From NCBI GenBank assembly GCA_023250155.1, contig JAHFBG010000001.1, forward strand, positions 373,131 to 437,130: a DNA stretch of 64,000 nucleotides, written 5' to 3'. The stretch is from Candidatus Melainabacteria bacterium. GTDB taxonomy: Bacteria > Cyanobacteriota > Vampirovibrionia > 2-02-FULL-35-15. Positions 17,736 to 27,462 of this stretch are shown here, piece by piece. The notes beneath the pieces were generated by a model. The model did not search any database and was not told where the DNA came from. It saw only the letters and a list, made by a program, of their open reading frames with translations. Positions within the stretch are counted from its first letter, which is position 1. Each line of letters starts with the position of its first letter. The translations under genes were made by a program, and so were the position numbers.

Positions 17736-19515
17736 CCAAAATAACCACTTGTAGAAGTGGTTCTCTTTTTAATTCTTTGTGGATTAGATTTATTAACTCA
17801 GTCTTAACTTTTTCTTTAAGACTTTCAATATCTTTTTCATTTTTTTCTAAAGCAGCAGTCATTGTTTTCACTATAATTTTTTTAGCATCAGACATAAATT
17901 GCCCATGAGTTTTATCTTCCTGTGCCAAGACTAAACCCTTAGCTTCTATGTTTGGTTCTGAAAGTACTTTCCCTTTTGAAAGAGTAATCATTATGCATAG
18001 TAAACCTTCAGAAGCTAATTTATGTCTTTGTTCAAGAACGGCTTCATCTACATCTCCAACTCTTGTGCTATCTACCATTATAATTCCAGCTGGCACCTGA
18101 CCATTTAATTTTGCTGTACTATTGCAGAGTTCAAGAACATCTCCATTCTCCATAAGAAAAACATTTTTAGGATCAACCCCACACTCTACACCTACATTCC
18201 CATGCATAACAAGCATTCTATACTCGCCATGAGCTGGTAAAAAGTATTTTGGTTTCACAATATTTAAAAGCAACCTTTGCTCTTCCTTGCAAGCATGTCC
18301 TGAAACATGTACACCTGCTTCTCTTCCATAGACTACATGTGCTCCTTTTGCACTTAAAGCATTTACAACATTTGCTACTGCGCGTTCATTCCCTGGAATA
18401 GGAGTAGCTGAAATAATAATAGTATCCTTAGGCTGGATAGAGATTTGTTTATGTTCATCAAATGCCATTCTGGTGAGTGCTGATAATGGTTCACCTTGAG
18501 AGCCTGTTGTTAAAATCACTATTTTTTCATCGGGGAGTTTTTTTACATCCTCCAAATTAATCAATAAACCATCAGGAAATTTCATATGGCCTAGTTCTCT
18601 TGAAACGGTCGCTAAAAGAAGCATAGAGCGCCCTATAATAGCAACTTTCTTTTCTGCTTTTATACAAATATCTAATATTTGTCTAATCCTATGAACTTGT
18701 GAGGCAAAGGTAGTAATAATAATTCTTCCAGGGGCTTTATTAAACTCTTCTTCTAATCGTCCATAAACAGAACGTTCTGATGGTGTATATCCTTCACGCT
18801 CTACGTTTGTGCTGTCACTGATTAGAAGCAGAGCACCTTCTTCTGCTACTTGTGCTAAAGAATAAACATCAAAAAACTCTCCATCTACAGGTGTAAAATC
18901 AAACTTAAAATCCCCCGAGTGAACTATTTTTCCTGCAGGGGTATGAATTATTAAACAAAAGCTATCAGCAATAGAATGGGTATTTCTGACATAAGTAAAT
19001 GCTATTGAACCAATTTTAAAAGTCTGCCTGGGTCTTCCTTTGTGAAGAGTAGTTCTATCCTGAAGCTGTGCATCCTTCAATTTTTGTTCTAAAAGACCAA
19101 TGGCTAAAGATGGTCCATAAATTACAGGAATGTCAAATTGTTTTAACATTGGTACTATGCCACCTATATGATCTTCATGTCCATGAGTAATAACCAAACC
19201 TTTTATCTTATTTTTATTTTGAACAAGATAACTAATATCTGGCAAAACTATTTCTACACCAGGCATTGAATCTGAAGGAAATGCTAACCCACCATCAATA
19301 AGAACAATATCCTTATCACATTCAATGATCCAAGTATTTTTCCCAATCTCACACATTCCTCCAAGGGGAATTAACTTTACTTTTAATTTAGGGTCTAATG
19401 ATACATGACTACTTAAATCATTCTCACCTTTTGTAACTACAACAGTATCATCGCCACGTTTTATTACCCGTCGCATTTTTTTTTCTGTAACATTATCACT
19501 TGCATTTGTTGTCAT
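17725..19515 (-). CDS. rnj: Ribonuclease J
   Basis: Zinc-dependent beta-CASP ribonuclease (endo- and 5'-3' exonuclease) used for rRNA maturation and mRNA decay in bacteria that rely on RNase J, including Cyanobacteria and Firmicutes. 596 residues. Metallo-beta-lactamase motifs: LIPLGGMCEIGKNTWII, then THGHEDHIGG (HxHxDH) near residue 110, HSGDFKFD near 200, the beta-CASP region (ITTFASQVHR, TTGSQGEP, GHA near 400), and a C-terminal RNase J domain. A 30-residue polar N-terminal extension (MTTNASDNVTEKKMRRV) precedes the core. AAGGA 9 bases before the ATG. Confidence 0.95.
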   Translation of the reverse strand: MTTNASDNVTEKKMRRVIKRGDDTVVVTKGENDLSSHVSLDPKLKVKLIPLGGMCEIGKNTWIIECDKDIVLIDGGLAFPSDSMPGVEIVLPDISYLVQNKNKIKGLVITHGHEDHIGGIVPMLKQFDIPVIYGPSLAIGLLEQKLKDAQLQDRTTLHKGRPRQTFKIGSIAFTYVRNTHSIADSFCLIIHTPAGKIVHSGDFKFDFTPVDGEFFDVYSLAQVAEEGALLLISDSTNVEREGYTPSERSVYGRLEEEFNKAPGRIIITTFASQVHRIRQILDICIKAEKKVAIIGRSMLLLATVSRELGHMKFPDGLLINLEDVKKLPDEKIVILTTGSQGEPLSALTRMAFDEHKQISIQPKDTIIISATPIPGNERAVANVVNALSAKGAHVVYGREAGVHVSGHACKEEQRLLLNIVKPKYFLPAHGEYRMLVMHGNVGVECGVDPKNVFLMENGDVLELCNSTAKLNGQVPAGIIMVDSTRVGDVDEAVLEQRHKLASEGLLCIMITLSKGKVLSEPNIEAKGLVLAQEDKTHGQFMSDAKKIIVKTMTAALEKNEKDIESLKEKVKTELINLIHKELKREPLLQVVILESK

Positions 19516-19608
19516 GTTTGTTTTTCCTTTATGGAGTTTTATTTCAGTACAACCCCGTATTTGTACTAGTCTGAAACCTACTTAATCACAATGGATGATT
19601 TATAAAAA

Positions 19609-20514
19609 TCATCTTGAATTGGCCATGTTGCTCTCTATTGTCTTATCCATCACTTCTTTTAATTCATTTAATTCTTTTTCTGTCAATTTTACTAAAGGTG
19701 GTCTCAAATTTGATTTGCATAATCCTTTTATTTCTAATACTGCTTTTATACATGTAGGATTTGGTGCCTTAAATAATGCTTTAAATAAAGGAAACAATTT
19801 ATGATGAACTTCACTTGCTTTATTTATTTTACCAGCAAAGAAAGAATTTATCATATCCTTTATTTCATTTCCAGTGATATGACTAGCTACACTTATAACC
19901 CCTACTGCTCCTACGGATAACATAGGCAAGGTTAAACTATCATCTCCACTATACACAAAGAAATTAGAAGAAGTTAATTGTATTACTTGAGTAGTATTGT
20001 CAAGATTGCCAGTAGCATCTTTATAACCAATTATATTTTTATGTGCATTTGCTAAGTAGCCAACTGTTTGTGGCTCCATATTTATCCCTGTTCTTCCTGG
20101 GATGTTATATAAAATAATTGGGAGGCTTGTTGCTTTTGCTATTTGACTAAAGTGTTCAATGAGTCCGTTTTGAGATGGCTTATTATAATAAGGAACTACA
20201 GACAAGATCCCATCTACTCCAAGTTTTTCTGCTTCTTTTGTAGCTTCAATAGCTGTTTGAGTAGAGTTTGACCCAGCCCCTAAAATAATTTTTGCTTTGT
20301 TCTTAGCAATCTTCTGAACAAACTTACATAATTGTAATTCTTCTTCATGAGCTAGTGTAGGGCTTTCGCCAGTAGTACCAGCCACTATGATAGTATCTGT
20401 GCCTGTTTTAATTAAATGATCAACCAAATTTTCAGTTGCACCATAATCAATAGATAGATCATCATTAAATGGTGTAACCATTGCAGTAATTACTTGTCCA
20501 AATAGAGGTTGCAT
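19609..20514 (-). CDS. dapA: 4-hydroxy-tetrahydrodipicolinate synthase
   Basis: Condenses pyruvate with aspartate semialdehyde in the lysine/meso-diaminopimelate pathway, supplying peptidoglycan. Hallmarks: ITAMVTPF, AGTTGESPTL near residue 45, the catalytic Tyr in LPIILYNIPGRTG, and the Schiff-base lysine in IIGYKDATGN. I place the start at the ATG at 20514 because it aligns with the usual DapA N-terminus; the TTG at 20535 would add seven residues and overlap the -10 box. With TATAAT only 9 bases before it, the mRNA may be almost leaderless. Confidence 0.93.
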   Translation of the reverse strand: MQPLFGQVITAMVTPFNDDLSIDYGATENLVDHLIKTGTDTIIVAGTTGESPTLAHEEELQLCKFVQKIAKNKAKIILGAGSNSTQTAIEATKEAEKLGVDGILSVVPYYNKPSQNGLIEHFSQIAKATSLPIILYNIPGRTGINMEPQTVGYLANAHKNIIGYKDATGNLDNTTQVIQLTSSNFFVYSGDDSLTLPMLSVGAVGVISVASHITGNEIKDMINSFFAGKINKASEVHHKLFPLFKALFKAPNPTCIKAVLEIKGLCKSNLRPPLVKLTEKELNELKEVMDKTIESNMANSR

Positions 20515-20523
20515 TTCCTTTTT

Positions 20524-20529
20524 ATTATA
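20524..20529 (-). promoter_or_regulatory. dapA -10 box
   Basis: TATAAT on the minus strand, with TTGAGT further upstream (17-base spacing to the overlapping TATATA). Transcription would begin within a few bases of the dapA ATG. Confidence 0.45.
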
Positions 20530-20710
20530 TAGCAACTGGGTATATAATACTCAAAGATAAAAAGAAGTGAAGATAAAAAACCTCGAAAGAATTAATTCTA
20601 AGCTTAACCAATGAAACAATATAAATAAAAGGTTAATTTTAAGAAAATAGTTTCTTCATTCATTTACAATAGCCATTAACTTTTAAAACCCTTTATATTG
20701 GAGAATTATT

Positions 20711-21742
20711 ATTACAACTACAATTAGTAAAATTCGCTTACTTTATGAAAAGTATAGCTTTTCCAGTGGTTCAAAAAACTATGCTAATGACGATTTAGAG
20801 CAAGATCTTAGAGACATTGAAGAATACCCTCTGGAAGATTTTACATTAGATAAACTAGACAATTATAATCATGATAGTAAAATGAGTCTTTCTTTTTTGC
20901 TTGCTCATTTGCCACATGAAGTTGTAGCTAAAGAGTTTGGTAGTAATGCTTTGATTTGGACATGGGTTACATATCCTTATACTAATAACGTAAATGATGA
21001 CTTAGAAATCTCACTACATGAATCTGGGATTAACATTGATTCTCTTCAAAAAGCAAGACTAACTGCATGGCGGCTACATGGTTCTCAAAATACACAAACT
21101 GTTTTAAAAACTTATGACTTAATTCAAGCCTTACACGATACATTACCTAAAGATAGGGATTTAAATATACTGTTAAAATCATGCACAAAACAAGGGGTTG
21201 GTTTGTCAGAAGAAAGAATAAAACAATATAGCTTAGAACCTTTAATTACTGAGGGTGTTGATACAACTTCTGGTTGGGCAAAGAATTGGGGACACGATAA
21301 AACTGTAGATGATAAAAACAGACTTTGTAAAATATATTTAGATTCACCTGTCGGTGTTGCTTTAATGTATAAAGGTGAGCCAAATGCCTTGGCTTCCTTT
21401 TCACCAAGCGATGAAAAGACTTTATTTATAAATCAAATCCAGGGGGTTGAATCATATAAGCTTAACGAACTTAAGGAAATACAAGGAAAAATCCATTCTC
21501 GCGGCTTAGTTGTTCTTGATTGGGAAAAACTGCTTGTTCAATTGTCAGAAATAATAGCAAAGAAATTTAATCTTAGTCAAACTATTATTCAAAGCGGACA
21601 TAATAATACCTGGACTACAATGCAAAACAAAGATGGAACACCTAAACTTCCTCTTGAAAAAGCATTAAAGAGATATGATGAGACTGCTAGTAGATTAGGA
21701 TATTTACAAGGAGAGAACAGAAATTGGTATAAATCAATTTAG
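20711..21742 (+). CDS. Uncharacterised protein, probable AUU start
   Basis: 343 residues if started at ATT 20711. The first in-frame ATG (20882) has no ribosome site, whereas the same frame is open back to 20687 and encodes protein-like sequence (SKIRLLYEKYSFSSGSKNYA and an acidic stretch DDLEQDLRDIEEYPLEDF). GGAG at 20700-20703 is placed 7 bases before the ATT. The body is soluble and alpha/beta with no recognised domain (KIYLDSPVGVALMYKGEP, RGLVVLDWEKLLVQLSEII). It converges with the ankyrin gene; the stop codons overlap by 4 bases. If the AUU is not used, the protein is 286 residues. Confidence 0.6.
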   Translation: MTTTISKIRLLYEKYSFSSGSKNYANDDLEQDLRDIEEYPLEDFTLDKLDNYNHDSKMSLSFLLAHLPHEVVAKEFGSNALIWTWVTYPYTNNVNDDLEISLHESGINIDSLQKARLTAWRLHGSQNTQTVLKTYDLIQALHDTLPKDRDLNILLKSCTKQGVGLSEERIKQYSLEPLITEGVDTTSGWAKNWGHDKTVDDKNRLCKIYLDSPVGVALMYKGEPNALASFSPSDEKTLFINQIQGVESYKLNELKEIQGKIHSRGLVVLDWEKLLVQLSEIIAKKFNLSQTIIQSGHNNTWTTMQNKDGTPKLPLEKALKRYDETASRLGYLQGENRNWYKSI

Positions 21743-22656
21743 TAATTTTCTCCCCAGATCTTTGTTACTCTATCGTGTTTCATTTTCTCACTTAAGCTAT
21801 AGCTTATATACTTTTTTCTAAACTGTCCTTTGTTTCTATTATTGTTTTTGTTAGCAATTGCTTTATCACTACCATCACCACTTGAATCGAACTTAGCACC
21901 ATGATCTAATAATAACCTTACTATTTCAGGATATTCGTGAGTACTAGCAAGACGTAGTGGAGTCGTCTCATCATGACCTACAGCGTTAACATTAGCACCA
22001 TTTTCAATTAACAGTTTAACAATATCATAGTATCCTTCAGCTACTGCCCCATGAAGCGGTGTCCAACGATCCTCTCTTTTGATATTCAAATCAATACCAG
22101 GTTGTTTAACTAATAGCTCAACCATTTCATAGTCTCCATTGCTTGCTGCCCAATGAAGTGGTGTCCAGCGATCGATGAAAATATTTGGATTAGCACCCTC
22201 TATTAATACTTGCTCTAATTTATCTATTGAAATATCTTCATTGACGATATACAGACTACTGTCAAATGTTGTAAGGCTTTCAAGGAAACTCCGTTGATAT
22301 ATAAAAACTTCAAGCAATCTTTGATTTAATTCTTCTTGTTCTTGTTTATCAATTTTTCTGATTGGTTTTTTAGCTGCTATTGCTGTTTCCAAACATGCTT
22401 TTCTGCCTGGCTCTCCGACTGCTATCATTGTTTTCCAATAGGCTTCTTTTGGAAAAGCTTGTTTCATATGATTCATAAACTCAGTAGTACTTGTAGTATT
22501 ATTTTTTACAGTCTCAATCCACGTTAAAAATTGTTGTTTTACATTAGGATTTAGTAAAACTTCAAATGCATCTTGTACTTCTTTAGGAGGTATTAAGGAT
22601 GGTGCTATTGATAAATTTGAAATCGGTTGCATTGTTAAAGTAAGGTATTCTAACAT
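21739..22656 (-). CDS. Ankyrin-repeat protein
   Basis: 305 residues (297 if started at the second Met, giving MQPISNLSIAP). The N-terminal 165 residues are helical and unrecognised. Then come about three to four ankyrin repeats: EGANPNIFIDRWTPLHWAASNG, IDLNIKREDRWTPLHGAVAEGY, GANVNAVGHDETTPLRLASTH and GAKFDSSGDGSDKAIANK, each with the TPLH-type turn and GAN-VN loop. Ankyrin repeats mediate protein-protein contact and are common in host-directed effectors, but location and partner are unknown. No ribosome site is visible. The basic tail (NNNRNKGQFRKKYI) lies outside the repeats. Confidence 0.82.
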   Translation of the reverse strand: MLEYLTLTMQPISNLSIAPSLIPPKEVQDAFEVLLNPNVKQQFLTWIETVKNNTTSTTEFMNHMKQAFPKEAYWKTMIAVGEPGRKACLETAIAAKKPIRKIDKQEQEELNQRLLEVFIYQRSFLESLTTFDSSLYIVNEDISIDKLEQVLIEGANPNIFIDRWTPLHWAASNGDYEMVELLVKQPGIDLNIKREDRWTPLHGAVAEGYYDIVKLLIENGANVNAVGHDETTPLRLASTHEYPEIVRLLLDHGAKFDSSGDGSDKAIANKNNNRNKGQFRKKYISYSLSEKMKHDRVTKIWGENY

Positions 22657-22723
22657 GATAAGCAGGTTAAGAAAGTTAAGAGCTAGAAGAATTAAATTGT
22701 ATAGAGATAGAGAAAGACATCAA

Positions 22724-23506
22724 TTATAATTTCTCCCCCATCTCATGAATCCATCTTTCCCAAACATTTTGAGGAGAATAATAAATATCTGGATTGAAGC
22801 CAGGTATACATTTAAAAACATCCATCTCCAGATTTCTTATTCTTTGTTTTGTAGTTAATATGTCAAATGAATCATCTACTATTTCCTCTGACTCAAGCCA
22901 GTTTGTTTTGTCTGCATTGGGTCTAAGTTCATTTTCATTTTTCGTATTTACTGAGCTAACATTTATAAATACTCCTCTTATTTTTAAAGTGTTTCCGCTT
23001 TGTCTAGTCAAAGTAGAAATGTGTTGTCTTAAAATGTCTTTTGATTTTGAATAAGACTGCCAAAATGGAACTTTATACCTGTCACTTACTGATCCAAATC
23101 CACAAACCAACAAATCACGAACATTTCCTTCTTGTGAAGCAAATTTTATAAGGGGTTCTTCTATGTTTGTAAATGTAGTTATATTTGAAGCATAGACTTC
23201 ATCATCTATACCATCTTTATCATGATCATTCTCAGGTCTTTGCCATCTTTCAAATTTGAACTTTCCTACAGGGTGAACAAATAAAATTTCACGACATCCT
23301 GCCAACGGGACTTTTTTATCTATTTCAGATTTAACTTTATCTGCATCTAAAAGATCTGTACCTTCTAGGTAAACAACGTTCTTTTGCTTTGATTCTGTTT
23401 TTGATCTTGAAACAATCACGCACTTATAATCATCTAAACCTGAAAAGCGTTCAACATAAGCTTTTCCAAGGGAACCATTTGCACCTGTAACTATAGCGAG
23501 TTTCAT
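22724..23506 (-). CDS. Short-chain dehydrogenase/reductase-like protein
   Basis: 260 residues with a Rossmann fold: TGANGSLGKAY nucleotide-binding loop at the N-terminus, a DLLDADKV acidic segment, and an SDR active-site YSKSK (Tyr-x-x-x-Lys) near residue 155 preceded by a Ser-containing strand (LLVCGFGSVSD). An unusual insertion, NDHDKDGIDDE near residue 100, looks like a calcium-binding Asp-rich loop. Substrate unknown. No partner gene nearby. Confidence 0.72.
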   Translation of the reverse strand: MKLAIVTGANGSLGKAYVERFSGLDDYKCVIVSRSKTESKQKNVVYLEGTDLLDADKVKSEIDKKVPLAGCREILFVHPVGKFKFERWQRPENDHDKDGIDDEVYASNITTFTNIEEPLIKFASQEGNVRDLLVCGFGSVSDRYKVPFWQSYSKSKDILRQHISTLTRQSGNTLKIRGVFINVSSVNTKNENELRPNADKTNWLESEEIVDDSFDILTTKQRIRNLEMDVFKCIPGFNPDIYYSPQNVWERWIHEMGEKL

Positions 23507-23563
23507 CTTAAAAAGTCTATCAAATTAGATTACGGTAATCAATGACTTCTAAAGAAAAAACGA

Positions 23564-23569
23564 TATAAT
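23564..23569 (+). promoter_or_regulatory. -10 box before the J-domain gene
   Basis: TATAAT ends 10 bases before the ATG at 23580, leaving room for a leader of only a few bases and no ribosome site. Confidence 0.4.
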
Positions 23570-23579
23570 AATTCTTAAT

Positions 23580-24536
23580 ATGGTTAAGTATAAAGATTAT
23601 TATGAAATTTTAGGTGTTTCAAGAAATTCTACCGAAAAAGAAATTAAAACAGCATTTAGAAAACTAGCTCGTAAATACCATCCTGATGCAAATAAAAACA
23701 ATAAAGAGGCAGAAGAAAAGTTTAAAGGAATTAATGAAGCCTATGAAGTACTGGGTGATGCTGAAAAAAGAAAAAAATATGATACGTTAGGGAATAACTT
23801 TAGAGGTGGAAGTGACTTCAGACCTCCTCCTGGGTTTAATGATTTCAATTTTGACTTTAACAATCAAGACTTTACAAAAACCGCTCAGGAAGCACCATTT
23901 AGTGATTTTTTTGAAATGCTGTTTGGGGAAAAATTTAAAACACGATCATCTCATTTTGAAGAAAGATCTACTCAAAACTACACTCGTCCACAAGGAAAAC
24001 GAAAAGGAGAAGATCATTCCATAAATCTAGAATTGCCTCTTGAAGAAGTTTATAGAGGTACTATAAGAAAATTAGATATTAGTATTCCAGAGCGTGATAC
24101 AAAAAGACTTGAAGTAAAAATTCCTCCAAATGTTAGAGAAGGTTCAAAAATCAGAATGGCTGGTCAAGGACTAAATGGAAGAAATGGTGGACCTCCTGGT
24201 GATTTATATTTAGTTGTGAAAATAAAACCACATCCTATTTTCAAATTAGATGGTGATGATATTCACTCTGAAATTACAATTAGCCCAAGTGATGCTGTTC
24301 TAGGTACAGAAACAGAAATTCCTACGCTTGATGGGCCAGTAAAAATGGTTATACCTAGTGGTACTCAAAATGATAAGGTTCTTAGGTTAAGAACAAAAGG
24401 TCTTTCACATCAAAAAAAAGAAGGAAGAGGGGATCACTTTGTAAAGGTTAAAATCAATATTCCTACCCTTATTTCAGAAGAAGAAAAGAAATTTTATCAA
24501 GAACTGGCAAAACTACAAAAAAAGAAGAAAATATAA
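23580..24536 (+). CDS. cbpA: CbpA-type DnaJ co-chaperone
   Basis: Hsp40 that stimulates DnaK. 318 residues: J-domain at 5-70 with the HPD tripeptide (RKYHPDANK), a Gly/Phe-rich linker ([19 protein letters not shown]), no CxxCxGxG zinc-finger cluster, and two C-terminal substrate-binding domains ([49 protein letters not shown]). Lack of the zinc finger makes it class B (CbpA-like) rather than true DnaJ. The mRNA may be leaderless. Confidence 0.92.
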   Translation: MVKYKDYYEILGVSRNSTEKEIKTAFRKLARKYHPDANKNNKEAEEKFKGINEAYEVLGDAEKRKKYDTLGNNFRGGSDFRPPPGFNDFNFDFNNQDFTKTAQEAPFSDFFEMLFGEKFKTRSSHFEERSTQNYTRPQGKRKGEDHSINLELPLEEVYRGTIRKLDISIPERDTKRLEVKIPPNVREGSKIRMAGQGLNGRNGGPPGDLYLVVKIKPHPIFKLDGDDIHSEITISPSDAVLGTETEIPTLDGPVKMVIPSGTQNDKVLRLRTKGLSHQKKEGRGDHFVKVKINIPTLISEEEKKFYQELAKLQKKKKI

Positions 24537-24671
24537 GATATTAAAGTATTAAGACTTGATTAAACTTGACTAAATCACTCAAGTACTATTGATATATCTA
24601 TAGACTTTTTCTAAATATTAGTACTATGATAGCTATGTATCCGATAATAACCGAGTAAATTAGTCAACTAT

Positions 24672-26672
24672 ATGTCTCTGGAAGCAGGAAGTGTTTTAGC
24701 AAAATCCCGAAGCGTATTGCATGGTGCAACACACGCTGAAACACTTTTTGTTGGCCAGAATCCACAAGAACAATATATAGAAAATGAAACACCAAATAAA
24801 TCAACTGATGAAGTCTTCAAAGAAGTAAAAGCAAAGTATGTGAAAGCTGGTTTAGGTATAGGTGGTATATCGGCACTTGCATTAATTCTAGGCACCTTAA
24901 AAAAGGGAGCTACTTTTCCTTCACAAGCGCTAAGAGTAGTTGGTGATGTGTTTGGTTCATTTTCAGCAGTACTTGCACCAATATCAATAATTAGAAATGA
25001 AATTGAAAATTATTACCTATTGAAAAACGAAAATCAACCCAGCAACGATTTAAATACTGAAAATGAAAGCAATAACAATAAGGGGATTTTTGATGACTGG
25101 AGAGAAGGATTTTATCGTTGTTCTAGTCTAGGATTTATGCCATTTATATTTGAACCTTTTATAAATCCTGAAAAATTTGGAAAATCAATATTTCATAAAA
25201 TTGCAACTGTTGCAAATATTCCAAATCTTCTTTTTACTGGTTATGCTTGGGGAGCTGGCAATGTTCAAGCCCTATTAGCCTGGGGCTTGAGAAAACGAGA
25301 ACAAACACAAGCTATTAATGCACAAAAATTAAACGATACAGAACAATTCAAAGCTTCTGAAAAAAGAGCTGAGGAGTTTGGAAATATTTACAATAGCTGT
25401 AAACGATTAGCAGTCCTAGGAAGTGTTGCAAATCCTACAATGCAAGGCTTAAGACAATGGGCAGATTCAATGGCTCTTTTTACAGGCAGTATTTCAGCAG
25501 GTGAGTTTTTTGAGCGTCCATTACTTGGCATAAGCCGTTTAACAAGCTTATTTGTAGGGATCCCTGAGCTTTTTGCAAAGGGTGTAGACTCTGTAGTAAG
25601 AGTAGTAAAAGAAAGAGAAAACTTAAAGAAAGCATTACCAGGTTTTTTAACTTCAGATAAAGTATTTGATTCTTTAAAAAATGTTGAAGATAAGTTATCA
25701 TCTCCAGGTAAAAATGATTCAATACTCAAAACAATCAGACACTATGCAGAAATCACTTTCCATACATTTAGCCCGCTTTCTATGTTTGCTCTATTTACAC
25801 CACTACTTGATGAGCCACATTTAAATGAAGAAGCTCAAAGTCAAGGTGGTACAGTAGGATTTCTTGACAAAGTAATTGGCAGATATTCAAAAGTTTTAAC
25901 AGTTGGATTTACTGGGTTATATGTAACACTTGGTAGATTGCCACAAACTATTTTCCAGGCTTCATATTTTGGTAGAAAACTAATCGGCAAATTAAGCGGA
26001 AAAGAAGCCACTAACGAAGATTTAGAAAATGTAAGAGAGAAAATTTGTAACTCAACTATTGTAAAAGGATTATCTAAGTTTGCTCAAAATACTATTAGTA
26101 AGCTAGTTCCAGACTGGTATAAAAAAGATGAGAATGGAAACTTAGTCTACAATGATGAGATTGAAAATGAAGATGGTTATTTAAATTATGAACAAATACA
26201 AGCTAAATATAGTCTTGATCAAGCTAAAGAAAAAGATAACTTTAAAGAGTTTTTTAAAACTCCATCCAAAATTGGTAAGATAGAAGAAGAAGCTATAATT
26301 CAGGACTGTCTTGAATATGTTATAAAAGACTCAAATCAAGGACAACACTCTATTACACAAGAAGAATTAAATAAAGTTACTAATATACTTAAAAATAAGA
26401 TTGATTGCTTAAAAGATTCTTCTCTAAAACCAAAACGTAAAGCACTTCCATTTATAGGTGCTCACTTCTTAGCTAAGTATGTATTTAAATTACTTGATCT
26501 TGAAACAAGAATTAAGAAGATAGATTACAAATCAAGTCATCACAACATGACTACTGCTTATGACAACGATGAAATTGGCATATCGTTTGACTATGAGCTA
26601 TTGCCAGTAGTTGCAAGATGTACAAAAGGACTTGGAAGTACTATTAATAGACTATTTGGAATTGCAGCGTAG
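24672..26672 (+). CDS. 666-residue uncharacterised protein, possibly membrane-associated
   Basis: No family recognised. An N-terminal polar region (1-50) is followed by an amphipathic to hydrophobic region (GLGIGGISALALILG, DVFGSFSAVLAPISII, about 58-115), then helical segments with moderate hydrophobicity (LGFMPFIFEPFI, FTGYAWGAGNVQALLAWGL, FSPLSMFALFTPLL, VLTVGFTGLYVTLGRLPQTIF) and a charged C-terminal third rich in Lys and Glu. This could be a peripheral or multi-pass membrane protein. Convergent with the DsbA-like gene, one base apart. Confidence 0.6.
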   Translation: MSLEAGSVLAKSRSVLHGATHAETLFVGQNPQEQYIENETPNKSTDEVFKEVKAKYVKAGLGIGGISALALILGTLKKGATFPSQALRVVGDVFGSFSAVLAPISIIRNEIENYYLLKNENQPSNDLNTENESNNNKGIFDDWREGFYRCSSLGFMPFIFEPFINPEKFGKSIFHKIATVANIPNLLFTGYAWGAGNVQALLAWGLRKREQTQAINAQKLNDTEQFKASEKRAEEFGNIYNSCKRLAVLGSVANPTMQGLRQWADSMALFTGSISAGEFFERPLLGISRLTSLFVGIPELFAKGVDSVVRVVKERENLKKALPGFLTSDKVFDSLKNVEDKLSSPGKNDSILKTIRHYAEITFHTFSPLSMFALFTPLLDEPHLNEEAQSQGGTVGFLDKVIGRYSKVLTVGFTGLYVTLGRLPQTIFQASYFGRKLIGKLSGKEATNEDLENVREKICNSTIVKGLSKFAQNTISKLVPDWYKKDENGNLVYNDEIENEDGYLNYEQIQAKYSLDQAKEKDNFKEFFKTPSKIGKIEEEAIIQDCLEYVIKDSNQGQHSITQEELNKVTNILKNKIDCLKDSSLKPKRKALPFIGAHFLAKYVFKLLDLETRIKKIDYKSSHHNMTTAYDNDEIGISFDYELLPVVARCTKGLGSTINRLFGIAA

Positions 26673-26673
26673 T

Positions 26674-27462
26674 TTAACCAACTCCTAAAGCAGCTATTAT
26701 CTTTTCAAAATGCTCTTGAGGATAAGCTCCAAGAATTTTAACTCCATTTAATGCAAAACCAGGAGTACCATTGAAACCTAATTTACTAGCTTGATCAGCA
26801 TCTGCCTTGACTTGATCTTCGATTTCTTTACTGTTTCTATCAGTATTAAATTTCTCTATGTTTAATCCAAGATCTTTTGCTGTCTGAACATAAAGAGCTT
26901 CGCCAATCTGTGCTTGATTTTCATAGAGCTTATCATGATATTCAAAAAACTTTCCTTGTCTACCTGCAGCTAAAGCAGCTTTTGCAGAAGGCATGGCTTC
27001 AGGATGGAAAGGTAATGGTAGGTTTTTATATACAAACATTAACTTGTCACCATATTTTTGTTTTAGTGCATGGACTGTGTCTGTGCCTCGTTTTGAGAAT
27101 GGACATTGAAAATCACTAAATACTACTAACTGAATAGGTGCATTTCTTCTACCTAAAACAGGTGAATTGCCAAGATCAACATTTATTTTATCTGCTAATT
27201 GTTGTTTTAATTGTTCCTCTTCACTGGGTGGAGCTGGTGGAGGAATGTTTGGAGGAGGTGCAGTCGGTGGAGCCTCACCTGGAGATGGAGGTACATTACG
27301 CGCTGCTATTAGTGCATCTCTTACAATAGCTGGATTTTTCTTTAGAGTTTCACCAACTGATTTTTGAAATCCTTTTTCCAATTCTTTATTTAAAAGATTT
27401 AAGAAAACAACAACAACTAATGTTGTAATAATTACTTTTTTCGTATCTTGTGACATATCCAT
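26674..27462 (-). CDS. DsbA-family thioredoxin-fold protein with one active-site Cys
   Basis: 262 residues. N-terminal membrane anchor (VIITTLVVVVFLNLL, about 10-25), a Pro-rich linker (PPSPGEAPPTAPPPN, about 57-80), then a thioredoxin-fold domain of the DsbA/Com1 type (VVFSDFQCPFSKRGTDTV, VYKNLPLPFHPEA, AALAAGRQGKFFEYHDKL) with the cis-Pro loop GTPGFALNG. The usual CxxC is C120-P-F-S123, so a disulfide cannot be formed within the motif. It cannot be a standard oxidase, though an isomerase, chaperone or mixed-disulfide role remains possible. Location: outer face of the cytoplasmic membrane. Confidence 0.85.
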   Translation of the reverse strand: MDMSQDTKKVIITTLVVVVFLNLLNKELEKGFQKSVGETLKKNPAIVRDALIAARNVPPSPGEAPPTAPPPNIPPPAPPSEEEQLKQQLADKINVDLGNSPVLGRRNAPIQLVVFSDFQCPFSKRGTDTVHALKQKYGDKLMFVYKNLPLPFHPEAMPSAKAALAAGRQGKFFEYHDKLYENQAQIGEALYVQTAKDLGLNIEKFNTDRNSKEIEDQVKADADQASKLGFNGTPGFALNGVKILGAYPQEHFEKIIAALGVG

